From Parietaria judaica (taxonomy: Eukaryota; Streptophyta; Magnoliopsida; Rosales; Urticaceae): a stretch of 64,000 bases of DNA. This document shows positions 1 to 11,515 of the stretch, one piece after another. The position numbers were made by a program, and so were the translations under genes. Positions within the stretch are counted from its first letter, which is position 1, and each line of letters starts with the position of its first letter. Below the pieces are notes generated by a model. The model saw only the letters and a list, made by a program, of their open reading frames with translations, was not told the origin of the DNA and made no database searches. The DNA is taken from positions 42,890,501 to 42,954,500 of the forward strand of contig OX940863.1 in NCBI GenBank assembly GCA_954871525.1, in the 5' to 3' direction.

Positions 1-103
1 AAATCTTGACCGAAAGTGTTAAAAATTGGTTATCTTACGAGAGCAAATACGATGCGTTCTTGATGAAATTTGAGTTGCTAGACCTTCTTTAGGGTGGTAT
101 TAT

Positions 104-111
104 TATAAATT
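104..111 (+). promoter_or_regulatory. TATA-like octamer in the conserved half of the monomer
   Basis: The sequence tataaatt sits inside a stretch from gacctt to aattggg that is nearly invariant in A and B monomers throughout the window. It looks like a TATA element, and some satellites are transcribed from such sites. In 70% A+T DNA the motif is expected often by chance, and there is no initiator or other promoter element I can point to. Treat it as a possible transcription start region only. Confidence 0.15.
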
Positions 112-181
112 GGGTTAGTTTTGGCATTAAAAGTTTTTGGAGCTCTCTTAAAATCCAGTTTCAACAATTAATGCGTGCTCC

Positions 182-205
182 AAAAAAAACTGAGTCTTTT
201 TCCCA
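182..205. repeat. A-tract / actgagt / T-tract indel hotspot
   Basis: Each monomer has an A8 run, then ctgagtc, then T5. Its core actgagt is a 7-base palindrome around a central g, flanked by A and T runs, so it can form an imperfect hairpin. Almost every length change in the array falls here. A-runs are longer near 28568, 30008 and 33247. An 8-bp deletion leaving ccaaaagtcttttt marks many B monomers (22821, 38641, 39710, 41151, 42570, 51190 and most B1 copies to 63350), some with the further change to aaaactc. It is also near the crossover points at 45444 and 57290. Confidence 0.6.
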
Positions 206-370
206 TTTTCCGAGAAAGAACCCTAATTAAACGATATTTTAAACATCAAATGAACTTCAAAATGCTTAATAATGTGTAATTGTATCACATTTACTTATTT
301 TAATACCTAAACAGCGAAGAGCTATCTCCTAGTTTCTATATCAAGCCATTAATGGGTTAAAACTTTTAAC

Positions 371-730
371 GAAAAGTGTTAAAAATTTGTTTTCTTACGA
401 GAGAAAATACGATGCGTTCATGATGAAATTTGAGTTCCTAGACCTTCTTTAGGGTGGTATTATTATAAATTGGGTTTGTTTTGGCATTGAAAGTTTTTCG
501 AGCTCTCTTAAAATCTAGTTTCAACAATTAACGCGTCCTCCAAAAACAACTGAGTCTTTTTCCCATTTTACGCGAAAAAGCTCTAATTAAAAGATATTTT
601 AAACAAAAAAGTAACTTAAAAATGCCTAATAATGTGTAATTCTATTACATTAACTTATTTTAATCCCTAAATTGCGAAGCACTATCTCCTAGTTTCTATA
701 TGAAGCCGTTAACGGGTTAAAATCTTGACC
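371..730. repeat. Reference monomer, type B
   Basis: First complete B monomer, 360 bp (one extra a in the head, cgaaaagtg). Diagnostic B positions are: tttgttttc in the head, gttcatgatg, gttcctagacc, gggtttgtt, cattgaaag, tttttcgagctc, atctag, aacgcgtcctcc, ttttacgcgaaaaagctc, taaaagat, caaaaaagtaacttaaaa, ctattacatta, tccctaaattgcg, tatatgaagcc and ttaacggg. A hand count gives about 55 C, 54 G and 12 CpG in 359-360 bases. This particular copy carries gagaaaata instead of the usual gagcaaata. In the right part of the window B becomes the gagaccaaatac / ccttgtttag subtype. Confidence 0.95.
706..715. repeat. 10-bp palindrome at the B-to-A junction
   Basis: ccgttaacgg is a perfect palindrome at the tail of B, repeated once per dimer through the left 38 kb. 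In A the same place reads ccgttaatgg, so the palindrome is B-specific. In the diverged and right-hand zones it changes to ccgtgaacgg or ccgagaacgg and the symmetry is lost. Whether a protein binds it is unknown. Confidence 0.5.
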
Positions 731-2887
731 GAAAGTGTTAAAAATTGGTTATCTTACGAGAGCAAATACGATGCGTTCTTGATGAAATTTGAGTTGCTTG
801 ACCTTCTTTAGGGTGGTATTATTATAAATTGGGTTAGTTTTGGCATTAAAAGTTTTTGGAGCTCTCTTAAAATCCAGTTTCAACAATTAATGCGTGCTCC
901 AAAAAAAACTGAGTCTTTTTCCCATTTTCCGAGAAAGAACCCTAATTAAACGATATTTTAAACATCAAATGAACATAAAAATCTTTAATAATATGTAATT
1001 GTATCACATTTATTTGTTTTAATACCTAAACAGCGATGAGCTATCTCCTAGTTTCTATATCAAGCCGTTAATGGGTTAAAACTTTTAACGAAAAGTGTTA
1101 AAAATTTGTTTTCTTACGAGAGCAAATACGATGCGTTCATGATGAAATTTGAGTTCCTACACCTTCTTTAGGGTGGTATTATTATAAATTGGGTTTGTTT
1201 TGGCATTGAAAGTTTTTCGAGCTCTCTTAAAATCTAGTTTCAACAATTAACGCGTCCTCCAAAAAAAACTGGGTCTTTTTCCCATTTTACGCGAAAAAGC
1301 TCTAATTAAAAGATATTTTAAACAAAAAAGTGACTTAAAAATTCTTAATAATGTGTAATTCTATTACATTAACTTATTTTAATCCCAAAATTGCGAAGCA
1401 CTATCTCCTAGTTTCTATATGAAGCCGTTAACGGGTTAAAATCTTCACCGAAAGTGTTAAAAATTGGTTATCTTACGAGAGCAAATACGATGCGTTCTTG
1501 ATGAAATTTGAGTTGCTAGACCTTCTTTAGGGTGGTATTATTATAAATTGGGTTAGTTTTGGCATTAAAAGTTTTTGGAGCTCTCTTAAAATCCAGTTTC
1601 AACAATTAATGCGTGCTCCAAAAAAAACTGAGTCTTTTTCCCATTTTACGATAAAGAACCCTAATTAAACGATATTTTAAACATCAAATGAACTTCAAAA
1701 TGCTTAATAATGTGTAATTGTATCACATTTACTTATTTTAATACCTAAACAGCGAAGAGCTATCTCCTAGTTTCTATATCAAGCCGTTAATGGGTTAAAA
1801 CTTTTAACGAAAAGTGTTAAAAATTTGTTTTCTTACGAGAGCAAATACGATGCGTTCATGATGAAATTTGAGTTCCTAGACCTTCTTTAGGGTGGTATTA
1901 TTATAAATTGGGTTTGTTTTGGCATTGAAAGTTTTTCGAGCTCTCTTAAAATCTAGTTTCAACAATTAACGCGTCCTCCAAAAACAACTGAGTCTTTTTC
2001 CCATTTTACGCGAAAAAGCTCTAATTAAAAGATATTTTAAACAAAAAAGTAACTTAAAAATGCCTAATAATGTGTAATTCTATTACATTAACTTATTTTA
2101 ATCCCTAAATTGCGAAGCACTATCTCCTAGTTTCTATATGAAGCCGTTAACGGGTTAAAATCTTGACCGAAAGTGTTAAAAATTGGTTATCTTACGAGAG
2201 CAAATACGATGCGTTCTTGATGAAATTTGAGTTGCTAGACCTTCTTTAGGCTGGTATTATTATAAATTGGGTTAGTTTTGGCATTAAAAGTTTTTGGAGC
2301 TCTCTTAAAATCCAGTTTCAACAATTAATGCGTTCTCCAAAAAAAACTGAGTCTTTTTCCCATTTTCCGAGAAAGAACCCTAATTAAACGATATTTTAAA
2401 CATCAAATGAACTTCAAAATGCTTAATAATGTGTAATTTTATCACATTTATTTATTTTAATACCTAAACAGCGAAGAGCTATCTCCTAGTTTCTATATCA
2501 AGCCATTAATGGGTTAAAACTTTTAACGAAAAGTGTTAAAAATTTGTTTTCTTACGAGAGCAAATACGATGCGTTCATGATGAAATTTGAGTTCCTACAC
2601 CTTCTTTAGGGTGGTATTATTATAAATTGGTTTTGTTTTGGCATTGAAAGTTTTTCGAGCTCTCTTAAAATCTAGTTTCAACAATTAACGCGTCCTCCAA
2701 AAAAAACTGGGTCTTTTTCCCATTTTACGCAAAAAAGCTCTAATTAAAAGATATTTTAAACAAGAAAGTAACTTAAAAATGCTTAATAATGTGTAATTCT
2801 ATTACATTAACTTATTTTAATCCCTAAATTGCGAAGCACTATCTCCTAGTTTCTATATGAAGCCGTTAACGGGTTAAAATCTTGACC

Positions 2888-5763
2888 GAAAGTGTTAAAA
2901 ATTGGTTATCTTACGAGAGCAAATACGATGCGTTCTTGATGAAATTTGAGTTGCTAGACCTTCTTTAGGGTGGTATTATTATAAATTGGGTTAGTTTTGG
3001 CATTAAAAGTTTTTGGAGCTCTCTTAAAATCCAGTTTCAACAATTAATGCGTGCTCCAAAAAAAACTGAGTCTTTTTCCCATTTTCCGAGAAAGAACCCT
3101 AATTAAACGATATTTTAAACATCAAATGAACTTCAAAATGCTTAATAATGTGTAATTGTATCACATTTATTTATTTTAATACCTAAACAGCGAATAGCTA
3201 TCTCCTAGTTTCTATATCAAGCCGTTAATGGGTTAAAACTTTTAACGAAAAGTGTTAAAAATTTGTTTTCTTACGAGAGCAAATACGATGCGTTCATGAT
3301 GAAATTTTAGTTCCTACACCTTCTTTAGGGTGGTATTATTATAAATTGGGTTTGTTTTGGCATTGAAAGTTTTTCGAGCTCTCTTAAAATCTAGTTTCAA
3401 CAATTAACGCGTCCTCCAAAAAAAACTGGGTCTTTTTCCCATTTTACGCAAAAAAGCTCTAATTAAAAGATATTTTAAACAAAAAAGTAACTTAAAAATG
3501 CTTAATAATGTGTAATTCTATTACATTAACTTATTTTAATCCCAAAATTGCGAAACACTATCTCCTAGTTTCTATATGAAGCCGTTAACGGGTTAAAATC
3601 TTCACCGAAAGTGTTAAAAACTGGTTATCTTACGAGAGCAAATACGATGCGTTCTTGATGAAATTTAAGTTGCTAGACCTTCTTTAGGGTGGTATTATTA
3701 TAAATTGGGTTAGTTTTGACATTAAAAGTTTTTGGAGCTCTCTTAAAATCCAGTTTCAACAATTAATGCGTGCTCCAAAAAAAACTGAGTCTTTTTCCCA
3801 TTTTCCGAGAAAGAACCCTAATTAAACGATATTTTAAACATCAAATGAACTTCAAAATGCTTAATAATGTGTAATTGTATCACATTTACTTATTTTAATA
3901 CCTAAACAGCGAAGAGCTATCTCCTAGTTTCTATATCAAGCCGTTAATGGGTTAAAACTTTTAACGAAAAGTGTTAAAAATTTGTTTTCTTACGAGAGCA
4001 AATACGATGCGTTCATGATGAAATTTGAGTTCCTAGACCTTCTTTAGGGTGGTATTATTATAAATTGGGTTTGTTTTGGCATTGAAAGTTTTTCGAGCTC
4101 TCTTAAAATCTAGTTTCAACAATTAACGCGTCCTCCAAAAAAAACTGAGTCTTTTTCCCATTTTACGCGAAAAAGCTCTAATTAAAAGATATTTTAAACA
4201 AAAAAGTAACTTAAAAATGCTTAATAATGTGTAATTCTATTACATTAACTTATTTTAATCCCTAAATTGCGAAGCACTATCTCCTAGTTTCTATATGAAG
4301 CCGTTAACGGGTTAAAATCTTGACCGAAAGTGTTAAAAATTGGTTATCTTACGAGAGCAAATACGATGCGTTCTTGATGAAATTTGAGTTGCTAGACCTT
4401 CTTTAGGGTGGTATTATTATAAATTGGGTTAGTTTTGGCATTAAAAGTTTTTGGAGCTCTCTTAAAATCCAGTTTCAACAATTAATGCGTGCTCCAAAAA
4501 AAACTGAGTCTTTTTCCCATTTTCCGAGAAAGAACCCTAATTAAACGATATTTTAAACATCAAATGAACTTAAAAATGCTTAATAATGTGTAATTGTATC
4601 ACATTTATTTATTTTAATACCTAAACAGCGAAGAGCTATCTCCTAGTTTCTATATCAAGCCGTTAATGGGTTAAAACTTTTAACGAAAAGTGTTAAAAAT
4701 TTGTTTTCTTACGAGAGCAAATACGATGCGTTCATGATGAAATTTTAGTTCCTACACCTTCTTTAGGGTGGTATTATTATAAATTGGGTTTGTTTTGGCA
4801 TTGAAAGTTTTTCGAGCTCTCTTAAAATCTAGTTTCAACAATTAACGCGTCCTCCAAAAAAAACTGAGTCTTTTTCCCATTTTACGCGAAAAAGCTCTAA
4901 TTAAAAGATATTTTAAACAAAAAAGTAACTTAAAAATGCTTAATAATGTGTAATTATATTACATTAACTTATTTTAATCCCTAAATTGCGAAGCACTATC
5001 TCCTAGTTTCTATATGAAGCCGTTAACGGGTTAAAATCTTGACCGAAAGTGTTAAAAATTGGTTATCTTACGAGAGCAAATACGATGCGTTCTTGATGAA
5101 ATTTGAGTTGCTAGACCTTCTTTAGGGTGGTATTATTATAAATTGGGTTAGTTTTGGCATTAAAAGTTTTTGGAGCTCTCTTAAAATCCAGTTTCAACAA
5201 TTAATGCGTGCTCCAAAAAAAACTGAGTCTTTTTCCCATTTTCCGAGAAAGAACCCTAATTAAACGATATTTTAAACATCAAATGAACTTCAAAATGCTT
5301 AATAATGTGTAATTGTATCACATTTATTTATTTTAATACCTAAACAGCGAAGAGCTATCTCCTAGTTTCTATATCAAGCCGTTAATGGGTTAAAACTTTT
5401 AACGAAAAGTGTTAAAAATTTGTTTTCTTACGAGAGCAAATACGATGCGTTCATGATGAAATTTTAGTTCCTACACCTTCTTTAGGGTGGTATTATTATA
5501 AATTGGGTTTGTTTTGGCATTGAAAGTTTTTCGAGCTCTCTTAAAATCTAGTTTCAACAATTAACGCGTCCTCCAAAAAAAACTGAGTCTTTTTCCCATT
5601 TTACGCGAAAAAGCTCTAATTAAAAGATATTTTAAACAAAAAAGTAACTTAAAAATGCTTAATAATGTGTAATTATATTACATTAACTTATTTTAATCCC
5701 TAAATTGCGAAGCACTATCTCCTAGTTTCTATATGAAGCCGTTAACGGGTTAAAATCTTGACC
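2888..5763. repeat. Homogeneous 719-bp dimers (2888, 3607, 4326, 5045)
   Basis: Four A-B dimers at exact 719-bp spacing. B monomers of 2888, 4326 and 5045 carry gaaattttagttcctacacc, whereas 3607 keeps gagttcctagacc. Dimers 4326 and 5045 both have gtaattatatt in B and differ at few positions, so they look like a recent single-dimer duplication. The A monomer at 3607 has aactggttatc and ttttgacatt. Confidence 0.85.
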
Positions 5764-8700
5764 GAAAGTGTTAAAAATTGGTTATCTTACGAGAGCAAAT
5801 ACGATGCGTTCTTGATGAAATTTGAGTTGCTAGACCTTCTTTAGGGTGGTATTATTATAAATTGGGTTAGTTTTGGCATTAAAAGTTTTTGGAGCTCTCT
5901 TAAAATCCAGTTTCAACAATTAATGCGTGCTCCAAAAAAAACTGAGTCTTTTTCCCATTTTCCGAGAAAGAACCCTAATTAAACGATATTTTAAACATCA
6001 AATGAACTTCAAAATGCTTAATAATGTGTAATTGTATCACATTTATTTATTTTAATACCTAAACAGCGAAGAGCTATCTCCTAGTTTCTATATCAAGCCG
6101 TTAATGGGTTAAAACTTTTAACGAAAAGTGTTAAAAATTTGTTTTCTTACGAGAGCAAATACGATGCGTTCATAATGAAATTTTAGTTCCTACACCTTCT
6201 TTAGGGTGGTATTATTATAAATTGGGTTTGTTTTGGCATTGAAAGTTTTTCGAGCTCTCTTAAAATCTAGTTTCAACAATTAACGCGTCCTCCAAAAAAA
6301 ACTGAGTCTTTTTCCCAGTTTACGCGAAAAAGCTCTAATTAAAAGATATTTTAAACAAAAAAGTAACTTAAAAATGCATAATAATGTGTAATTATATTAC
6401 ATTAACTTATTTTAATCCCTAAATTGCGAAGCACTATCTCCTAGTTTCTATATGAAGCCGTTAACGGGTTAAAATCTTGACCGAAAGTGTTAAAAATTGG
6501 TTATCTTACGAGAGCAAATACGATGCGTTCTTGATGAAATTTGAGTTGCTAGACCTTCTTTAGGGTGGTATTATTATAAATTGGGTTAGTTTTGGCATTA
6601 AAAGTTTTTGGAGCTCTCTTAAAATCCAGTTTCAACAATTAATGCGTGCTCCAAAAAAAACTGAGTCTTTTTCCCATTTTCCGAGAAAGAACCCTAATTA
6701 AACGATATTTTAAACATCAAATGAACTTCAAAATGCTTAATAATGTGTAATTGTATCACATTTATTTATTTTAATACCTAAACAGCGAAGAGCTATCTCC
6801 TAGTTTCTATATCAAGCCGTTAATGGGTTAAAACTTTTAACGAAAAGTGTTAAAAATTTGTTTTCTTACGAGAGCAAATACGATGCGTTCATGATGAAAT
6901 TTTAGTTCCTACACCTTCTTTAGGGTGGTATTATTATAAATTGGGTTTGTTTTGGCATTGAAAGTTTTTCGAGCTCTCTTAAAATCTAGTTTCAACAATT
7001 AACGCGTCCTCCAAAAAAAACTGAGTCTTTTTCCCATTTTACGCAAAAAACCTCTAATTAAAATATATTTTAAACAAAAAAGTAACTTAAAAATGCATAA
7101 TAATGTGTAATTATATTACATTAACTTATTTTAATCCCTAAATTGCGAAGCACTATCTCCTAGTTTCTATATAAAGCCGTTAACGGGTTAAAATCTTGAC
7201 CGAAAGTGTTAAAAATTTGTTATCTTACGAGAGCAAATACGATGCGTTCTTGATGAAATTTGAGTTGCTAGACCTTATTTAGGGTGGTATTATTATAAAT
7301 TGGGTTAGTTTTGGCATTAAAAGTTTTTGGAGCTCTCTTAAAATCCAGTTTCAACAATTAATGCGTGCTCCAAAAAAAACTGAGTCTTTTTCCCATTTTC
7401 CGAGAAAGAACCCTAATTAAACGATATTTTAAACATCAAATGAACTTCAAAATGCTTAATAATGTGTAATTGTATCACATTTATTTATTTTAATACCTAA
7501 ACAGCGAATAGCTATCTCCTAGTTTCTATATCAAGCCGTTAATGGGTTAAAACTTTTAACGAAAAGTGTTAAAAATTTGTTTTCTTACGAGAGCAAATAC
7601 GATGCGTTCATGATGAAATTTTAGTTCCTACACCTTCTTTAGGGTGGTATTATTATAAATTGGGTTTGTTTTGGCATTGAAAGTTTTTCGAGCTCTCTTA
7701 AAATCTAGTTTCAACAATTAACGCGTCCTCCAAAAAAAACTGAGTCTTTTTCCCAGTTTACGCGAAAAAGCTCTAATTAAAAGATATTTTAAACAAAAAA
7801 GTAACTTAAAAATGCATAATAATGTGTAATTATATTACATTAACTTATTTTAATCCCTAAATTGCGAAGCACTATCTCCTAGTTTCTATATGAAGCCGTT
7901 AACGGGTTAAAATCTTGACCGAAAGTGTTAAAAATTGGTTATCTTACGAGAGCAAATACGATGCGTTCTTGATGAAATTTGAGTTGCTAGACCTTCTTTA
8001 GGGTGGTATTATTATAAATTGGGTTAGTTTTGGCATTAAAAGTTTTTGGAGCTCTCTTAAAATCCAGTTTCAACAATTAATGCGTGCTCCAAAAAAAACT
8101 GAGTCTTTTTCCCATTTTCCGAGAAAGAACCCTAATTAAACGATATTTTAAACATCAAATGAACTTCAAAATGCTTAATAATGTGTAATTGTATCACATT
8201 TATTTATTTTAATACCTAAACAGCGAAGTGCTATCTCCTAGTTTCTATATCAAGCCGTTAATGGGTTAAAACTTTTAACGAAAAGTGTTAAAAATTTGTT
8301 TTCTTACGAGAGCAAATACGATGCGTTCATGATGAAATTTTAGTTCCTACACCTTCTTTAGGGTGGTATTATTATAAATTGGGTTTGTTTTGGCATTGAA
8401 AGTTTTTCGAGCTCTCTTAAAATCTAGTTTCAACAATTAACGCGTCCTCCAAAAAAAACTGAGTCTTTTTCCCATTTTACGCAAAAAACCTCTAATTAAA
8501 ATATATTTTAAACAAAAAAGTAACTTAAAAATGCATAATAATGTGTAATTATATTACATTAACTTATTTTAATCCCTAAATTGCGAAGCACTATCTCCTA
8601 GTTTCTATATAAAGCCGTTAACGGGTTAAAATCTTGACCGAAAGTGTTAAAAATTTGTTATCTTACGAGAGCAAATACGATGCGTTCTTGATGAAATTTG

Positions 8701-10077
8701 AGTTGCTAGACCTTATTTAGGGTGGTATTATTATAAATTGGGTTAGTTTTGGCATTAAAAGTTTTTGGAGCTCTCTTAAAATCCAGTTTCAACAATTAAT
8801 GCGTGCTCCAAAAAAAACTGAGTCTTTTTCCCATTTTCCGAGAAAGAACCCTAATTAAACGATATTTTAAACATCAATTGAACTTCAAAATGCTTAATAA
8901 TGTGTAATTGTATCACATTTATTTATTTTAATACCTAAACAGCGAATAGCTATCTCCTAGTTTCTATATCAAGCCGTTAATGGGTTAAAACTTTTAACGA
9001 AAAGTGTTAAAAATTTGTTTTCTTACGAGAGCAAATACGATGCGTTCATGATGAAATTTTAGTTCCTACACCTTCTTTAGGGTGGTATTATTATAAATTG
9101 GGTTTGTTTTGGCATTGAAAGTTTTTCGAGCTCTCTTAAAATCTAATTTCAACAATTAACGCGTCCTCCAAAAAAAACTGAGTCTTTTTCCCATTTTACG
9201 CGAAAAAGCTCTAATTAAAAGATATTTTAAACAAAAAAGTAACTTAAAAATGCATAATAATGTGTAATTATATTACATTAACTTATTTTAATCCCTAAAT
9301 TGCGAAGCACTATTTCCTAGTTTCTATATGAAGCCGTTAACGGGTTAAAATCTTGACCGAAAGTGTTAAAAATTGGTTATCTTACGAGAGCAAATACGAT
9401 GCGTTCTTGATGAAATTTGAGTTGCTAGACCTTCTTTAGGGTGGTATTATTATAAATTGGGTTAGTTTTGGCATTAAAAGTTTTTGGAGCTCTCTTAAAA
9501 TCCAGTTTCAACAATTAATGCGTGCTCCAAAAAAAACTGAGTCTTTTTCCCATTTTCCGAGAAAGAACCCTAATTAAACGATATTTTAAACATCAAATGA
9601 ACTTCAAAATGCTTAATAATGTGTAATTGTATCACATTTATTTATTTTAATACCTAAACAGCGAATAGCTATCTCCTAGTTTCTATATCAAGCCGTTAAT
9701 GGGTTAAAACTTTTAACGAAAAGTGTTAAAAATTTGTTTTCTTACGAGAGCAAATACGATGCGTTCATGATGAAATTTTAGTTCCTACACCTTCTTTAGG
9801 GTGGTATTATTATAAATTGGGTTTGTTTTGGCATTGAAAGTTTTTCGAGCTCTCTTAAAATCTAGTTTTAACAATTAACGTGTCCTCCAAAAAAAACTGA
9901 GTCTTTTTCCTATTTTACGCGAAAAAGCTCTAATTAAAAGATATTTTAAACAAAAAAGTAACTTAAAAATGCATAATAATGTGTAATTATATTACATTAA
10001 CTTATTTTAATCCCTAAATTGCGAAGCACTATCTCCTAGTTTCTATATGAAGCCGTTAACGGGTTAAAATCTTCACC
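5764..10077. repeat. 1438-bp tetramer duplication (5764/6483, 7202/7921, 8640/9359)
   Basis: Private variants recur at 1438 bp. B of 5764 and 7202 has cccagtttacgcg. B of 6483 and 7921 has acgcaaaaaacctc, taaaatatatt and ctatataaagcc. A of 7202 and 8640 has aaaatttgttatc and accttatttag. All B monomers here read aatgcataataatg. This is direct evidence of a tandem duplication two dimers long, with a third, partly changed copy at 8640-10077. Confidence 0.8.
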
Positions 10078-11515
10078 GAAAGTGTTAAAAATTGGTTATC
10101 TTACGAGAGCAAATACGATGCGTTCTTGATGAAATTTGAGTTGCTAGACCTTCTTTAGGGTGGTATTATTATAAATTGGGTTAGTTTTGGCATTAAAAGT
10201 TTTTGGAGCTCTCTTAAAATCCAGTTTCAACAATTAATGCGTGCTCCAAAAAAAACTGAGTCTTTTTCCCATTTTCCGAGAAAGAACCCTAATTAAACGA
10301 TAATTTAAACATCAAATGAACTTCAAAATGCTTAATAATGTGTAATTATATCACATTTACTTATTTTAATACCTAAACAGCGAAGAGCTATCTCCTAGTT
10401 TCTATATCAAGCCGTTAATGGGTTAAAACTTTTAACGAAAAGTGTTAAAAATTTGTTTTCTTACGAAAGCAAATACGATGCGTTCATGATGAAATTTGAG
10501 TTCCTAGACCTTCTTTAGGGTGGTATTATTATAAATTGGGTTTGTTTTGGCATTGAAAGTTTTTCGAGCTCTCTTAAAATCTAGTTTCAACAATTAACGC
10601 GTCCTCCAAAAAAAACTGAGTCTTTTTCCCATTTTACGCGAAAAAGCTCTAATTAAAAGATATTTTAAACAAAAAAGTAACTTAAAAATGCATAATAATG
10701 TGTAATTATATTACATTAACTTATTTTAATCCCTAAATTGCGAAGCACTATCTCCTAGTTTCTATATGAAGCCGTTAACGGGTTAAAATCTTGACCGAAA
10801 GTGTTAAAAATTGGTTATCTTACGAGAGCAAATACGATGCGTTCTTGATGAAATTTGAGTTGCTAGACCTTCTTTAGGGTGGTATTATTATAAATTGGGT
10901 TAGTTTTGGCATTAAAAGTTTTTGGAGCTCTCTTAAAATCCAGTTTCAACAATTAATGCGTGCTACAAAAAAAACTGAGTCTTTTTCCCATTTTCCGAGA
11001 AAGAACCCTAATTAAACGATATTTTAAACATCAAATGAACTTCAAAATGCTTAATAATTTGTAATTGTATCACATTTATTTATTTTAATACCTAAACAGC
11101 GAATAGCTATCTCCTAGTTTCTATATCAAGCCGTTAATGGGTTAAAACTTTTAACGAAAAGTGTTAAAAATTTGTTTTCTTACGAGAGCAAATACGATGC
11201 GTTCATGATGAAATTTTAGTTCCTACACCTTCTTTAGGGTGGTATTATTATAAATTGGGTTTGTTTTGGCATTGAAAGTTTTTCGAGCTCTCTTAAAATC
11301 TAGTTTTAACAATTAACGCGTCCTCCAAAAAAAACTGAGTCTTTTTCCCATTTTACGCGAAAAAGCTCTAATTAAAAGATATTTTAAACAAAAAAGTAAC
11401 TTACAAATGCTTAATAATGTGTAATTATATTACATTAACTTATTTTAATCCCAAAATTGCGAAGCACTATCTCCTAGTTTCTATATGAAGCCGTTAACGG
11501 GTTAAAATCTTGACC
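10078..11515. repeat. Two A-B dimers (10078, 10797)
   Basis: Plain 719-bp dimers joining two tetramer blocks. The 10078 unit has cttcaccg at its head, gataatttaaac in A and acgaaagcaaatac in B. The 10797 unit has tgctacaaaa and ataatttgtaatt in A, and B with gaaattttagttcctacacc. No further structure seen. Confidence 0.85.

Larger units (their letters stand above)
12..370. repeat. Reference monomer, type A
   Basis: First complete A monomer, 359 bp from the g of ccgaaagtgtt to the matching base of the next monomer. Diagnostic A positions against B, in order, are: ttggttatc in the head, gttcttgatg, gttgctagacc, gggttagtt, cattaaaag, tttttggagctc, atccag, aatgcgtgctcc, ttttccgagaaagaaccc, taaacgat, catcaaatgaacttcaaa, gtatcacattt, tacctaaacagcg, tatatcaagcc and ttaatggg. 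Most A-B differences lie in the second half, from about base 205 of the monomer. In the 38-64 kb part A usually carries ctttaccgaaaag at its head instead of cttgaccgaaag. Confidence 0.95.
12..730. repeat. Basic 719-bp A-B dimer unit
   Basis: The dimer is the repeating unit for most of the window: the same phase point recurs at exactly 719 bp from 12 through 20863. GAGCTC (a SacI site) occurs once per monomer, here at 140-145 and 500-505. ACGCGT (MluI, 531-536) and GTTAAC (HpaI, 708-713) occur only in B, so once per dimer. A genomic SacI digest should therefore give a ladder near 360 bp and MluI or HpaI a ladder near 719 bp. The HpaI site is lost in most units right of about 38.8 kb, where ccgttaacgg becomes ccgtgaacgg or ccgagaacgg. 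Confidence 0.93.
12..2887. repeat. Two copies of a 1438-bp tetramer (dimers at 12, 731, 1450, 2169)
   Basis: Dimers at 12 and 1450 share B variants caaaaacaactgag and aatgcctaataatg. Dimers at 731 and 2169 share B variants cctacacc and aactgggtc. The alternation means the last local amplification copied two dimers (four monomers) at a time. Spacing is exactly 719 bp. The dimer at 2169 has private changes that reappear at 17987. Confidence 0.7.

Noticed and set aside
90..96. ttaggg and ttagg motifs, as in telomere repeats
   Set aside because: They occur once per monomer inside ctttagggtgg, 360 bp apart, never as a tandem telomere run.
190..196. AP-1-like tgagtc site
   Set aside because: A 6-7 base motif in a repeat is expected by chance, and it is deleted in many B monomers.
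180..210. Rho-independent terminator (A run, hairpin, T run)
   Set aside because: The palindrome core is only seven bases and A+T-rich; the eukaryotic satellite context makes a bacterial terminator meaningless.
496..515. CENP-B box
   Set aside because: The only near candidates (ttcgagctctc and the reverse of ttaacggg) lack the required A or T and second CGGG/TTCG half at the right spacing.
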